DNA of 64,000 bases, taken from Aegilops tauschii subsp. strangulata (lineage: Eukaryota > Streptophyta > Magnoliopsida > Poales > Poaceae). The notes under the pieces are model-generated. The model did no database searches. It was not told the DNA's origin and was given only the letters and a program-made list of their open reading frames with translations. Shown in pieces: positions 11,605 through 22,517 of this stretch. The position numbers and the translations under genes were made by a program. The stretch spans positions 504,462,601 through 504,526,600 of the forward strand of contig NC_053035.3 in the NCBI RefSeq assembly GCF_002575655.3, read 5' to 3'. Position 1 is the stretch's first letter. The number at the start of each line of letters is the position of its first letter.

Positions 11605-12800
11605 GTCAAGTTGGCATGCGTGAAAAAAAATCGAACAACTCAATAAGGTCGGACTTGGTAATGTCCTAGAAGTTTTGATAGAAATCTACGGGGAAACCAT
11701 TAGGACCTGGAGCTTTGTTATGTTCCATTTGGAACACCGCAGCTTTGATCTCCTCTTCGGAGAAAGGTGTCGGGAGTATGCCATTTTCTTCCGTGTGACT
11801 TAAGGGATGTTATCCGTTCGACCTTCATCGAGGGTAAAATTCCTTGCCTTCGAAGCCCCAAACAGAGACTTGTAGTATCTCGTTATATATCGCTTTAACT
11901 CTTCTTGGCCCTAGATTTGTCCCTCTTCCAGTTGGAGGCTAAAATACACTTCTTCATATGTCGCTCGTTAGCGAGCATTTGGAAGTAATGTGTATTGTTA
12001 TCTCCCACCAGGATGAAATTGGCTTTGGATCTTCGGTACCATTTGATTTCGTCCTCTCTCAACAGATGCACAATTTTCTCACTGGCTTGATTTTTCATCG
12101 CAATATCTTGTTGAGGCAAAGTGTGAGTCTCTGTGATTTTATCGAGGTCATCAATAATGACAGCAAGTCATTCATTTTCTTTCTTATACGTACCACTGAT
12201 GTGCTTCACCCATCCAGAAAGGAACTGCCTTGCGGCATGGATTTTAGAATTCCATCTCTTAATGGGCGTGCTTCCAGTTGTGCGGTTTTACTAAACATTC
12301 TTAATTATGTCTACAATGCCTCCCGATGTAAGCAAGTTAATTCAAATTTGAATGGTCGGCGAGCATGTGGGGAGACATTAGAGTTAGAATCAAGAGTAAT
12401 AGATGCATGGTCTGAAAGTGTCTCAATACGCTCTAGGGCAAGATGGTTGCCAATGGGAATTTTAATTCCCACTCAGTATCCATAAGCACCCGATCGAGTT
12501 TCTCATATGTCGGCACCAAACAATTATTAGCCCAAGTGTACTGTCATGCCCACATCTTGGCTTCCCTTAAATTCAAATTGTCAATGTCAACATTGAATAA
12601 GAAGGCTAGTCGAAGCGGTCATTATTTTTCTCTTCCTCATACCATAGGATATCAAAGTCACCCCCAATAACCAGGGGGTGTGGATTATCTTTTCTTTAGA
12701 AGAGGGGGTGTGGATTATCCTTTTCTAGGTTCATCAATTCCCGTAGGAAGGCGGGTTTTATTCTCATCTTGGGCAGCCCATAAATTGCCACCAGCCGATG
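11605..12800 (-). pseudogene. LINE pol remnant (endonuclease and start of reverse transcriptase), copy 1
   Basis: On the minus strand the order is endonuclease then reverse transcriptase. About 12800-12250 gives VAIYGLPKMRIKPAFLREL, PLVIGGDFD, TYEKLDRVLMDTEWELKFPL, the APE-type endonuclease signature. About 12120-11895 gives DEIKWYRRSKANFILVGD and FQMLANERHMKKCI. About 11790-11610 gives FSEEEIKAAVFQMEHNKAPGPNGFP, the opening of the reverse transcriptase. Many stops and frameshifts. It faces the ORF1-like remnant at 10848-11604 on the opposite strand, so the element is rearranged or two fragments are joined. A small direct repeat (GATAATCCACACCCCC) is duplicated at 12670-12720. Copy 2 lacks the endonuclease part. 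Confidence 0.65.
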
Positions 12801-13229
12801 ACATTTTCCCCCTCGCGCTGCATCCCTCTCCAACCTGAGCGTGTGCTCTCCGCACATGGCCCAAAGCTCCCGCCGCTATGGTCACCGTCACCGCCTCGCC
12901 ATCGTAGCCAACGACGTCACAGATGCACAATACCATGTCCAGAATCTGAGAGTCGCCCTTCTCATCACCCTCGTGGAAGGAATCGGTCAGGGAACGCCTC
13001 TTCTTACCCGATGTCGTTTGACATCGCCTTCATCATTTTGCTGCCTCTACCGCCGCCGCCGCCCTAGCCTCACAGTCATCTCCGCTTCATTTGCCCTCTG
13101 ATTTTGAGTTGCAATATTTATCACTGTCGTCTCGTGAAGATTTTTTTAACTAAACAGGGAGGTGCACTGCAGGCTCGCGTGATTTAACTATTCACAATCT
13201 TTCACGAATGAGATCATAATTTGTAAGCA
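12801..13229. other. Unassigned GC-rich stretch, copy 1
   Basis: It probably continues the LINE 5' region on the minus strand, but no frame carries a domain I recognise. It includes a CCG/CCT-rich run near 13050-13062. I see no independent gene. Confidence 0.3.
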
Positions 13230-14415
13230 GTGTTCATTGCTCTATTTATTTGCTCGAGCGGTGGGAGAGGCGGAACACGAAGGCTCCATTCACTCGCTCG
13301 CCCCTACCCCGCGGGAGATGGACAAACCCCCGATCCCCTTCTCCTCCAGCCCCCTCCCCGTCCTTCTCCCCTGCCGCCGCCGGCGTGGTCTACCGGTCCC
13401 TGCCCGCGCGACACTGGCGGCGGCAGGCCGTTCCTTCCCGCGCGTGTAGGGGGCGCGGGGGGCCCCTGATGGTGGCGCGGCTCCTCGATTGGCTGCGGTG
13501 TTGTTCGGCGGCAGGGTTCCCGTGGGCCTCGAGCGCCCTTGACACGGCAGCGTGGTCGTTGGCTGCGGGGCGACGTGGTGTGCTGCTGGCTGGCAAAGCC
13601 TGCTCGTCCTAGATCTGGGCCCTTTCGGGCCCCATTTGGGCGGGGGTGGGCCGGCGGTTCAGGGCGCGTCTCCCTAGTGTGGCGGCGAGGCGTCAGTGGC
13701 TGCGGGTGGTGACGGCTCCGGCGGTCAGCGTGCTACAGCGTGGCAGCAGGGACTGTCCGGACCCTTTAGGATCCGGCCGGGCCTGTGGAGGCCTGGTAAG
13801 TCCCTGTCGCTGCGTCCAGTTGGCTCGGGGCGGCGGTGGACGTTGTCCCCTCCTGTCGGCTGCGTTGCGGTTGTCTCCAAGCCCGTTGTCTCCTCGTTCT
13901 CCCTCGATGTCTCATGTTGGTGGCCTCAGTGAGACGGCGAAGTTGGTTCGGTGACCGTGGTGGCACAGGCTGGTGGGCGGCATCTTGGGTGGTGCATTTC
14001 CAATCGTCCGGGGTGGCGGTGGTTGTTTCGGGGCGGGAGAAATCCCTAGCGGTGCGGCTACGCCCGCGGGCTCCGCCGAACCTTCCTGAGGGGCGTCGGT
14101 GATACCCCTTCCCTGCTACCATCCGCATACCAGGGGAAACCCTAGGACTTGTCCGGGCAGCAGCGGCGTCGTCGTCGCATTCCTTCCCGAAGGTGTTGCT
14201 TGGTACGCGAGGCTTTGGAGTGCTAGGAGTGCGGTAGAACTTCTCCAGACGATGCAACGGGTATCGGCCGTCCTCACTTCGTTGATCTGTCGGTGTCAAC
14301 ATTTGTTTCTCTTTCTTTCTCTCGTTTTTTGGGCTTGTTTGTGCTGCAGCCCCAGCAAACTGGTTCTCATCTGTGGATAGTTACTTTATAATATAAAGTG
14401 GAGGAAACCCTTTAT
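13230..14415 (+). mobile_element. GC-rich LINE-derived tract with LINE-like 3' end, copy 1
   Basis: Very GC-rich sequence open in several frames because of its composition. No frame carries a domain and the frames are not conserved in copy 2. It ends in 'GCTGCAGCCCCAGCAAACTG ... TTTATAATATAAAG ... GGAAACCCTTT', which I recognise as the 3' end of Triticeae LINE-derived repeats. The same endpoint is exactly where homology between copies 2 and 3 starts. Classification is from memory and tentative. Confidence 0.4.
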
Positions 14416-14674
14416 CGACATTTATCTGCTCTAGCTAGAGGCCATCATCTCCGGCCGGCCAAGTTCCATGTCACCAATTTGCACTTGTTTTTTGCACGCG
14501 GCTGGTTGTGGACGTCCAGCCATGTTGTCGATTGGTTGATTCACACCATGCATGTTCATTTCACTTCACTTCAGTTGGTTGGTACTGAAATTTAAGCACA
14601 ACTTTATGTAGGAAAGCCCTGGTCGTTCAAGTTCAAGTTCAGTTGCGATAATTGATAGCCAGTGGAGGAACGAA

Positions 14675-14738
14675 CTCCCTCCGTCTCTAATATAAGATCG
14701 TTTTGCAAGCTAGGATTTTATATTATGGGAGGAGGGAA
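14675..14738. mobile_element. Stowaway-like MITE remnant, copy 1
   Basis: CTCCCTCCGTCTCTAATATA at the left and TATTATGGGAGGAGGGAA at the right are imperfect inverted repeats of the Stowaway type; the interior is nearly gone (64 bp). Present in all three copies. Confidence 0.6.
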
Positions 14739-15256
14739 TACCAATGTTGATGTGTGTGTGTTGCAGCCAGCAGACCAAGGTGCTGAGATTTTTTTTATGT
14801 GCGATTTAAATAGACATACAATTTTTTCATAAATAAATTGTCCAAGGTGAATTATTGCCAATGTCTCTTCCCAAAAATCATGATGGACAAACTGACAATT
14901 CAAAAGGACTGGATCCAACATTATGTTACTATATCGAAATTACTAGAAATCCTTTTATTCTCATCATCATACGCACGACCTTCCTCAAGTGTCGAAGTAC
15001 GCCCGGAACTTCTCCACCAGCCGCCAAGGGCTCGTCAGGGTTTTGTACAGATTTAAATGTGCAATAATGGAATAATATTCACGGATTTGCTTGTTTACCT
15101 TGCTTCTGTTTTGTGCTCTCAAAACATGCTTGTGCAGGTTCATAATCAGTCCATATCCGAGACAAAATTTGGGGAGGGTGTCTGATTTCATTGGATCTTT
15201 TACAGTGTTTCCCAAGTGGAATGAGCATAGAGCTAGATGTACCGCATTGCAATGTA

Positions 15257-15341
15257 CTCCCTCAGAAAGGAAATATAAGAGTGTTTAGATCACTAGCTAC
15301 TTTAGTGATTTAAATGCTCTTATATTTCTTCACAGAGGGAA
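15257..15341. mobile_element. Stowaway (Tc1/mariner) MITE, copy 1
   Basis: 85-bp near-perfect hairpin: CTCCCTC...GAAATATAAGAGTGTTTA at one end and TAAATGCTCTTATATTTCTT...GAGGGAA at the other, flanked by TA on both sides (15255-15256 and 15342-15343). It is present at the same site in all three copies. Confidence 0.85.
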
Positions 15342-15778
15342 TACTAGACACTCTTTAGTGTGTAACTTCAGAGTAAAACTATCTGTTATGTGAGTGTAGA
15401 ACATTTTTCATTTGCCCACATGGTAAAGTAGAACAAGAGACTGATGGCCCTTACGCAATTTCAGCTAGGCAAACCAGCAGCTGGTGTTCCGATGAGGAAG
15501 TTCTGATACACTGACTTCATACTTGATGTTTACAGAATTCGAAAGAGTCGTATGGCTCGTCATTGGAAGAGGCAACATTTGTTGAGTAGTAAAGCAGTTG
15601 CACACCTAGCATAGCTCTGGTATAAATACGAGTACAAATCGTTGGACAAAAAACATATAATAGCACTTAATTGGTGGCCAAGCAAAGCTAATTAACATAA
15701 ACCTCATGACAAGGAAGCTAGTCTTGTTGGCATTCTAGCTAGTATATGTTGTTGAAGCAGGGCATGGATGGATGGATT

Positions 15779-16402
15779 CTAACTGGTTAGCTTGTCCCAC
15801 CAGTCGACAACCCACTTCTTTGGTCGATGATGAGGTCCGTGTAGGAGCAAGAAGAGGCCGGCTGAGCCGACAAGGTCACAAGTAGCCACCCCCACAAACT
15901 TGTAGAAAGTATTGCGTCTTTCGGTACGTCGACAGAAACGCCTACGGTACAACAACACAATACAGATGAGATGAGTTCTCAAAGACCAGACCAGGCCAGA
16001 TATATGTAATGTATAAATCTATTAGAGACAAATCTAAAAGCAAACAATACATAGTATGAATATGTGTAAATCCAAATAAATAATAAGTAGATAGATAGTG
16101 CAGCAGCAGTAAGTAGGGAGTAGTTGTTACCAGGCTGGGTCGTATGGTCTAGGCTGGATTTGTGAGGAGAGGCGCTGCGAGAGGAGCAAGTGCTTCCGTT
16201 TCATGCTGTGGGGAACGTTGTAGTTGCTATTGAGGTCAATGACCATGTCGAACAGCTCCTCCTTGGTCTTGTCGATTTGCGCCGCGCGGGTCGCCACCTC
16301 TCTCATCTCCTCCGCGGTCGTGTGGGCGAGGCGCCGCCTTGCCTCCGCCACAGGCGTCCGCCGGAGAAGAGCGCCGCCGCCGAGCCTCATCGCCGCCGCC
16401 AT
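15779..16402 (-). CDS. Host gene B: two-exon protein of unknown function, predicted targeting peptide, copy 1
   Basis: Exon 1 is 16402-16131 and exon 2 is 15941-15779, with a 189-bp intron (GTAACA...CCGTAG) whose removal restores the frame through a Trp codon. The product has 144 residues. The start sits in CGATGGCGGCGG, a good plant context. Residues 1-30 (MAAAMRLGGGALLRRTPVAE..., Arg/Ala-rich, almost no acidic residues) look like a mitochondrial or plastid targeting peptide. Residues about 40-60 include DKTKEELFDMVIDLNSNYN. Near the C-terminus CDLVGSAGLFLLLHG is hydrophobic and is followed by a basic, Trp-rich tail (RPKKWVVDWWDKL). I do not recognise the family. Its 5' paralogue lies at 10431-10557. 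It is the only apparently complete version in the window. Confidence 0.6.
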
Positions 16403-16726
16403 CGATTTCTTGTTCTGCTTCTGCCGGGTCCTCTGGTCTGGTCTGGTCTGGTCTGGTCTGGTCGATCTATATATATCAGATCAGAGGAAATAGGGATGAT
16501 GCTTAATCAGAGTCCGTCTCCACCACGAAAACGGGACAGATCGAGTTACCTCGAGGATCAATCTGGGAGATCGATCGATCGATCGATTGACGATTAGGGT
16601 TCCTTGCTCGCCGCGGTTAGCTGTTTTCCCTTTTTCTTTTTCTTCTTGTGGGAGGGCCTCTTCTCTGGGTTGGTTATACACCAGCACAAGGCCCGGCCCA
16701 CGTGCACGATCCACCTTTTTTTTTTG
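16403..16726 (-). promoter_or_regulatory. 5' flank and probable promoter of gene B
   Basis: Between the gene B start and the MULE end. It contains five to six tandem TCTGG units (about 16431-16459), a GATCTATATATATCAG stretch near 16464-16480, and a (GATC)n run at about 16568-16586. No single TATA box can be assigned with confidence. The whole stretch is deleted in copies 2 and 3. Confidence 0.4.
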
Positions 16727-19700
16727 GGTAATAGCACCCCGTCCTAGACCTTGTCCTGACGGTTTGGTCCTAAAACCTGCAAAACGTAATTATTTGGTCC
16801 TAAAACTTGTCACATATGTGCACATTTGGTCTTGGGCCAATTACGAGCAGCCAAGTGGAGCCAGCTGGGCCGAGCCGGTCAGCGCTATACTTTTTGCATT
16901 TAGCCCCCTGCCGTTCCTAGATTTGAACCTACATGACACCTCGTGGCCGTCGAAGGATATACCACTTGAATTGATTTTGTCTCCCTCAATCATTCGCTCG
17001 GTCGTCCACTTCTCCTTTGTCTGGGTGTCGCCGTCCGCTCTCATTGGCTGCTACCTTACGTCAGCATCCATGGCGACGTCACCGGAGCTCACCACCGGTC
17101 TGCAGCCGCCTCCTTCCGCTCACCAAGTTCGCCCGCATGGTGTCTTCCCCTCCCGATTTTGGTGCGTCCTCCTCCTCTGCTTTGTTCCTCCGCTGCATTC
17201 CTCCTCCTCCAGTGTTGTCCGCACCACCGACAGACCGGTCTGTTTGGAGAGCGATTCAGGTCTGTATGGTGGAAGCTTGTGGCTATAGTGCTTCCCGCGA
17301 CGTAAAGCAAGTGCTTTGGGCGGTGATTTCAGTGAAGGGTTTTGGGCTGTGAGGTTGGGGATTTCGGCCAGAAGCTAGGGTTCTTATGTTGCATGTTATT
17401 TCGGCCAGAAGGTAGGGTTTTGCGCAGTATGTGCAAATAGCTTGGCAATGCGTGTGCAATTTGTCTTAGGGTTTTGTTCTAGGATTCAGATTCACCAGGC
17501 AATGTAGTGCTAAAAATCTGAATTTTGTAGTTCAACCAGGCAATGTGGGGCATAGCTTCACATCATTTGCGCAATACTACTGAATAAGTAGTTTAGTAAT
17601 GCCACTACATGAGTACTTTACTAAATTTATTCAGTTAACTTCAAGGTGCAGTTAACTGAATTTATTCGGTTAACTCTGTTTGTGCAGTTCATTGTTAAAA
17701 AACCAGTTAACTAGTGTTTTTTGAGTTGTGTTGATGCTTGTGCATACATTCTGCACTTTGTGGCTGCAGTTTGTGATGCAGCAATGGGACAAAGTGTGGA
17801 TGCTCCTTTATTTAGACTAGAACTGGAGCTTGGTGGACTTTTCCGTGGAGAAAGAAATAATATGGAGTACTTTAATCCTTCTGTGGAGGTGCTTGACTAT
17901 GTTGATACTGGCACATTCTCATATGCAGCCATTGAAGAGCACCTAATATGGTTGGGATATCCTGTCAATGAGCACATCATTTATTGGTGCAGACCTGAGA
18001 AAACAATTTCAGATGTGATGGTGAGAATTGGAAGTGATGAGGATGTGTGACAAATGACCAGAGCTAGTGCTCAGCATAAGGTGCTTGCAATCATGGTTGA
18101 CCATTCAAATTTCATCACTAATTTCAGGGAAGATTTGATATGTACAATGCTATCACTTCAGAGTCCTGTCAGAATGGCCAACTCAAATGTTGTTGCAGCC
18201 AGTGTAGCATCTTCTCATAGCCTCATTTCAGTCAATGTTGAAGATCCAATTTCAGTGGTTGCAACAGATGAAATGGAAGCAGAGAACTTGCTGACTAATG
18301 AAACAAAAGTAGAGACCTTGCTAACTGATGGCGCAGAGCCTAATTTCAAGTCTGAGGGTGTAGTGCTTTCAGACTCAGATTTCAGTGACAGTGATTATGA
18401 CATAGATGATGATCTTTATGAAGACAACGTTGACTTTGATGTTGATGAAGAAGCTAAGCAAGAGGAGGAAGAGGTGGAGCCTGACTATGTACTTGAAGAT
18501 GAAGATCTGAACCTCTCCATTAAAGAAAAAGAGCAACTTAAGTACAAGTTCAAAGCTTTCAATTCCAAGGTGGACATGAAATCCCCTCTATTTAAAGTAG
18601 GGATGGTATTTGCTGATGTGGTTGAGCTGAGGAAAGATCTTACTGCATATTCAATAAGGAATAGAGTACAAATCAAGAAGATGAAATGACAAGATAAGAT
18701 TAGAGGCAGCTTGTCAGAGAGGTTGCCCATGGCTGCTTTAGGATGGCAATGACAACATGACTGGAGGATTTGTCATCAAGGCCTACTATGGGGAGCATAT
18801 GTGCCGGAAGAAATGGAAGTTAAAGGATTTGACAACTAAATTCATGTGCATGTTTTTCATGGATGAGTTCAGAGATGACCAGAAGATGTCACTTGGAACT
18901 TTTTGAGGAAAATAACTAAGGAATTCAATATTACTCATAATAGATGGAAGCTAGCTAGGGCTAGAAAGCAAGCACTTAATGAGGTCCATGGTGATGAGCA
19001 AGAGCAGTTCAGTAGGCTATGGGATCATGGACATGAATTAAGGAGCAAGAACCCCGAGTCTACATTTCTGCTGACAATAACATTGGTCAAAGTTAAAAAA
19101 ATCCATTGGGCATGAAATGTTTGAAAACATTGTATTGGTCATATGATGCATGTAAGAGAGGGTGTCCAAAGGGATGCATGGCTATTATGTTCATTAATGG
19201 TTGTCACGTGAAAACAAGGTTCAAAGGAGTGTTGCTTAGTGCTATTGGTATTGATCCCTAATGATTGCATTTTCCCAATTGCAATGGGCTTGGTGGAAGT
19301 AGAATGCATAGGTTCCTGGGAGTGGTTTCTTGCCAGTCTCAGAGATGATCTAAACATCACTAACACTTCTCCTTTCACAGTTATGAGTGACAAGCAGAAA
19401 GGATTAATAAATGTAGTGCACAAAGTTTAGTCAAATTCATAACACAGGTTTTGTGTGAGGCATATTTACCAAAATTTTAATGAGAAGGACAAAAGAGAGG
19501 TACCAAAGCAAAACTTGTGGGCCATTGCAAGATCACCAAACAAGGTGAAGTGGAGAGAAAACTGTCAGAAAATGGATGATCACTGCTCAGCTGCCTTCCA
19601 TTGGAATGAAAGACTGGAGGCAAAGACTTGGTGCCAAGCATTTTTTAGTGAGTTTCCCAAATGTGATATCCTGCTAAATAATAACTCTGAAGTTTTTAAC

Positions 19701-21356
19701 AACTAAATTTCATATCACTTTTCCTAACTGGCTCTACTTTTAACATATCTGTATTACTGATTATCATATCATACTAAGCTGAATTGTTTTAATCTTTGTG
19801 CAGCTACATCCTTGAGGGCAGAGAGATGTAGTGCTCAGCATACTTGAATATATTTTTTACAAGATCATGCACAGGATTGTGAGTAAACAAAAGAGAAGCT
19901 ATAGAACAGTGGACATGGCAGAGAATATGCCCGAGGATTAGGAAAAAATTAGATAAGAACACTGAGTTTGCTACAAATTGTCATGTAATAGAAGCTAGCC
20001 AACAAATCTTCAGACTTCAGTCTGGTCACAATAGCTACACAATGGACCTTTGCTTGCGCACATGTGATTGCAGGAGATGGCAGTTGTCTGGATTAGCATT
20101 GTGCATTCTATAACATGTTGCAGGGAGGAGAGGATTGACCCAGAGACAATGGTTCATGACTGCTATATTGTTCAGACATATCTCAAAGCATATGTATACA
20201 CTCTTGTCCCTCTTGGAGACCCAATGCAATGGGAGATACAGAATGGGTATAAGGTGCATCCACCAGTGTTCACTAAACAGTTGGGAAGGCCCAACAAAAA
20301 TAGGAAGAAGACCCCAAAGGAGAAGATCAAGAATGGTGTTAGGGTTTTGAACAAAAAAGTGTTACAATGCACTGCTAAATTTGTGGGAGAGCTGATCACC
20401 ATAGAAAGGGGCTACAGATGGCAGGAAGCTCTCATTGAAGAAGGGGTAGAGGTGGTTGATGAAAACTATGATGACCCAACATTTCTTCACGTATATGCAT
20501 TTTACTGTACTTAATTGAATTTTACTGTACTTAAATGCATTTCAACTGAACTTAATTGCATTTTACTATATATTATTGAATTTTACTGTACTTAGCTACA
20601 CTTTAACTGAACTTAACTGCATTTGGCATAAGTTAACTGTATTTCACTAAATTTTACTGAACTTACTGCATTTTACTGTACTTAACTGAATTTTACTTTA
20701 CTCAACTGAATTTTAGTGCATTACACTAAGTTACTTATTGGAGTGAACATGTTTTTGTGCAGAACATCTTCCCTAATCAGCTAGATCCTTTGTTGGATCC
20801 AATTGAGTCACCAACCAGTATGTGTTCAACATGGCTCAAATAGAGATTGCAAGAAGAGCTCCTCAAAGGGTTCATGGCCCATTGCGAGAGCAGTCTTCAT
20901 TTGTTGATGCTGCTGGTGCTGCAATACCTCAACCAAGGGTTACTACAGAAATGAACATAGGTAGGTAGACAAGGGCAACCACAATACCTGACAGTGGAGA
21001 AGGATCTCAAGCTGATGGTAGGGGAAGAGGAAGAAATAGACAAAGAAATCTAGAAGTAGGAAGAGGAAGGGCGGGAAGAAATCCAGATGCAGGAAGAGGA
21101 AAAGGGGAAAATACAGATGCAGGTAGAGTAAGAGGAGCAAATGTAGAAGCTTGGAGAGGAAGAGGAGCGGCTCCAGATGCAGCGAGAGGAAGATGAGCAA
21201 CTCAAGATGCAGGGAGAGGAAGAGGGGAAAATGTTCATGCATGGAGATGGAGAGGAGCAAATGCAGATGTAGGAAGAGGAACTGGAGCAAATGTTCGTGC
21301 ATGGAGAGGAAGAGGAGCAAGAAACCCAAATGCAGGGAGGATGTATTCCAGGTGAG
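16727..21356 (+). mobile_element. Mutator-like element (MULE), copy 1
   Basis: A degenerate MULE transposase runs plus-strand from 17784 to about 20850, with a Gly/Arg repeat tail to 21357. The left end is probably the GGGTAATAGCACC... stretch near 16729 with repeated TTTGGTCCTAAAAC (16775-16810), which resembles long MULE inverted repeats. No matching right end is visible before the LTR fragment at 21357, so the right boundary is uncertain. Confidence 0.6.
20488..20761 (+). repeat. MULE intron filled with ATTTTACTGTACTTAA repeats
   Basis: The intron starts GTATATGC and ends TTGTGCAG. Between them are about eleven imperfect units of 20-24 bp with the core ATTTTACTGTACTTAA (variants ATTTCAACTGAACTTAA). 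The array accounts for nearly all of the intron. Confidence 0.7.
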
Positions 21357-21357
21357 A
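20990..21357 (+). repeat. Gly/Arg decapeptide repeat tail of the MULE protein
   Basis: About nine 30-bp units encode a ten-residue motif of the form DAGRGRGANV (variants EAWRGRGAAP, HAWRWRGANA, DVGRGTGANV). One unit carries a TGA stop (AAGATGAGC near 21193). GRG repeats resemble AT-hook or RGG nucleic-acid-binding tails. The reading ends with a TGA where the next LTR fragment starts. Confidence 0.7.
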
Positions 21358-22517
21358 GGTGAAAGCACAAGTGCTCCCTGGGTGATTTTGGTAATTAATG
21401 TCAACATATCTCTTGTTGGACTAATAGTTTTATCAAGTGTATGGTAGACAAGTTCAACAATGGCATGGCAAGGACAAGAGGATGTGGAACCCCTTCAAAA
21501 TGCGAAGGACATAGATTAGCAAAATTTCAAGACTCTTCATCTTTATTTTAGTGATCCAAGATCACATCGAGTCCATAGGAAAGCCAATACTTTTAAAAGG
21601 GGATGAGGTGTTGCTTAATGACTTGCTTGCTCAAATGCTTAGTGATATTGCTCCAAAACCCTCAGCCACTCTCTCCATCCAAATATGTCAAAGCCCTAAA
21701 CTCCAACTCCTGATTCTTTCCATCCGACGCCACCGAGTTAATATGACATAGCCATAGCCAGAAACCCTAACAGTTCGGTCTCACCGATACGGGTCTCGGT
21801 CTCACCGAGATGGCCCTGCCAACACTCTCTGACTTATTGCATTTATTTCGGTCTCACCGAGTTATGCAGTCGGTCTCACCGAGTTGGCTTGGCAGATTCT
21901 CTGTTGCCTTATTGCTTCACTTCGGTCTCACCGAATTGATGCAATCGGTGCCACCGAGATGATGCTTTCCCTAAGCCCTAGCACATCGGTCTCACCGAGT
22001 TGTTCTAGTCGGTCCCACCGAGATTCCTAACGTTCACATTCTTGAAATAATCGGTGCCACCAAGTTTAATCATTCGGTCTCACCGAGATGGGTCAAATGT
22101 GTGTAACGGTTGGATTTTGTGTGGAGGCTATATATATCCCTCCACCCCATTCTCCATTTTTGAGAGGGCCACCAGAACATGCCTACACTTCCACCATACA
22201 TTTTCTGAGAGAGAAGCACCTAATGATGTGTTGAGATCAAGATATTCCAATCCTACCACAAGAATCTTGATTTCTAGTCTTCCCCAAGCTGCTTTCCACT
22301 CAAACCATCTTTCCACCATATCCAAATCTTAGAGAGAGAGTGAGTGTTGGGGATACTATCATTTGAAGCACAAGAGCAAGGACTTCATCATCAACACACC
22401 ATCTATTAACTTTTGGAGAGTGGTGTCTCCTAGATTGGTTAGGTGTTGCTTGGGAGCCTCCGTCAAGATGTGGAGTTGAATCAAGAAGTTTGTAAGGGCA
22501 AGGAGATCGCCTACTTC
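21357..22517 (+). mobile_element. LTR-retrotransposon LTR fragment
   Basis: Begins TGAGAGGTGAAAGCACAAGT and shows the layout of a common Triticeae LTR: a TCGGTCTCACCGAG array, then a TATATATATCCCTCC stretch near 22128. It is interrupted at 22518 by a CACTA terminus. No internal domain is present, so family and orientation are uncertain. Confidence 0.55.
21775..22090. repeat. TCGGTCTCACCGAG palindromic motif array
   Basis: Ten occurrences of CGGTCTCACCGAG or its variants CGGTGCCACCGAG and CGGTCCCACCGAG, at irregular 20-60 bp spacing. Each is a near-palindrome able to fold as a small hairpin. Confidence 0.75.

Larger units (their letters stand above)
14416..15778. other. Intergenic stretch downstream of gene B, copy 1
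   Basis: Apart from two MITEs (14675-14738 and 15257-15341) it shows no recognisable gene. A minus-strand stretch at about 15062-14985 reads LYKTLTSPWRLVEKFRAYFD and is preserved in all three copies, but is short and unassigned. Confidence 0.4.
1..19062. repeat. Segmental duplication, copy 1
   Basis: This block is collinear with 32966-50603. Position 1 matches 32966 and 19062 matches 50603, after which copy 2 is interrupted by a retroelement. The two copies share the same nested insertions with identical target duplications, so the insertions predate the duplication. In the first 1.6 kb I counted roughly twenty substitutions by eye, about 1%. Copy 1 alone retains 12247-12990 and 16276-16935, which are deleted in copy 2. 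The copy continues beyond the left edge of the window. Confidence 0.95.
17784..21357 (+). pseudogene. MuDR-type transposase pseudogene, copy 1
   Basis: Domains in order: PB1-like N-terminal domain (LELGGLFRGERNN to DLICTMLSL, 17811-18150); acidic linker (18370-18500); MuDR DNA-binding domain (VFADVVELRKDLTAYSIRNR, then CQRGCPW, 18605-18735); DDE transposase core (HVKTRFKGVLLSAIGID, MSDKQKGL, CVRHIYQNF, 19195-19490); SWIM-like CDCRRWQLSG (20065-20095). An intron at 20488-20761 (GTATAT...GTGCAG) joins PTFLH to NIFPNQLDP. Breaks include an in-frame TGA at 18048-18050, a frameshift near 18684, a TAG in LL*DGNDN (about 18738), and a lost T near 18903. The first catalytic Asp appears replaced by Asn (INGCH). 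The 18048 stop is shared by all three copies, so the gene was already dead before duplication. Confidence 0.8.

Noticed and set aside
14838..15067. Short plus-strand frames preserved in three copies
   Set aside because: The copies are too recent for conservation to mean selection, and two overlapping frames are equally preserved.
20943..21407. Minus-strand Leu/His/Phe-rich repeat protein
   Set aside because: It is the antisense of the Gly/Arg repeats of the MULE protein.
21775..22090. CRISPR-like array
   Set aside because: Repeats are short, variable and unevenly spaced, the 'spacers' are LTR sequence, and the genome is a plant's.
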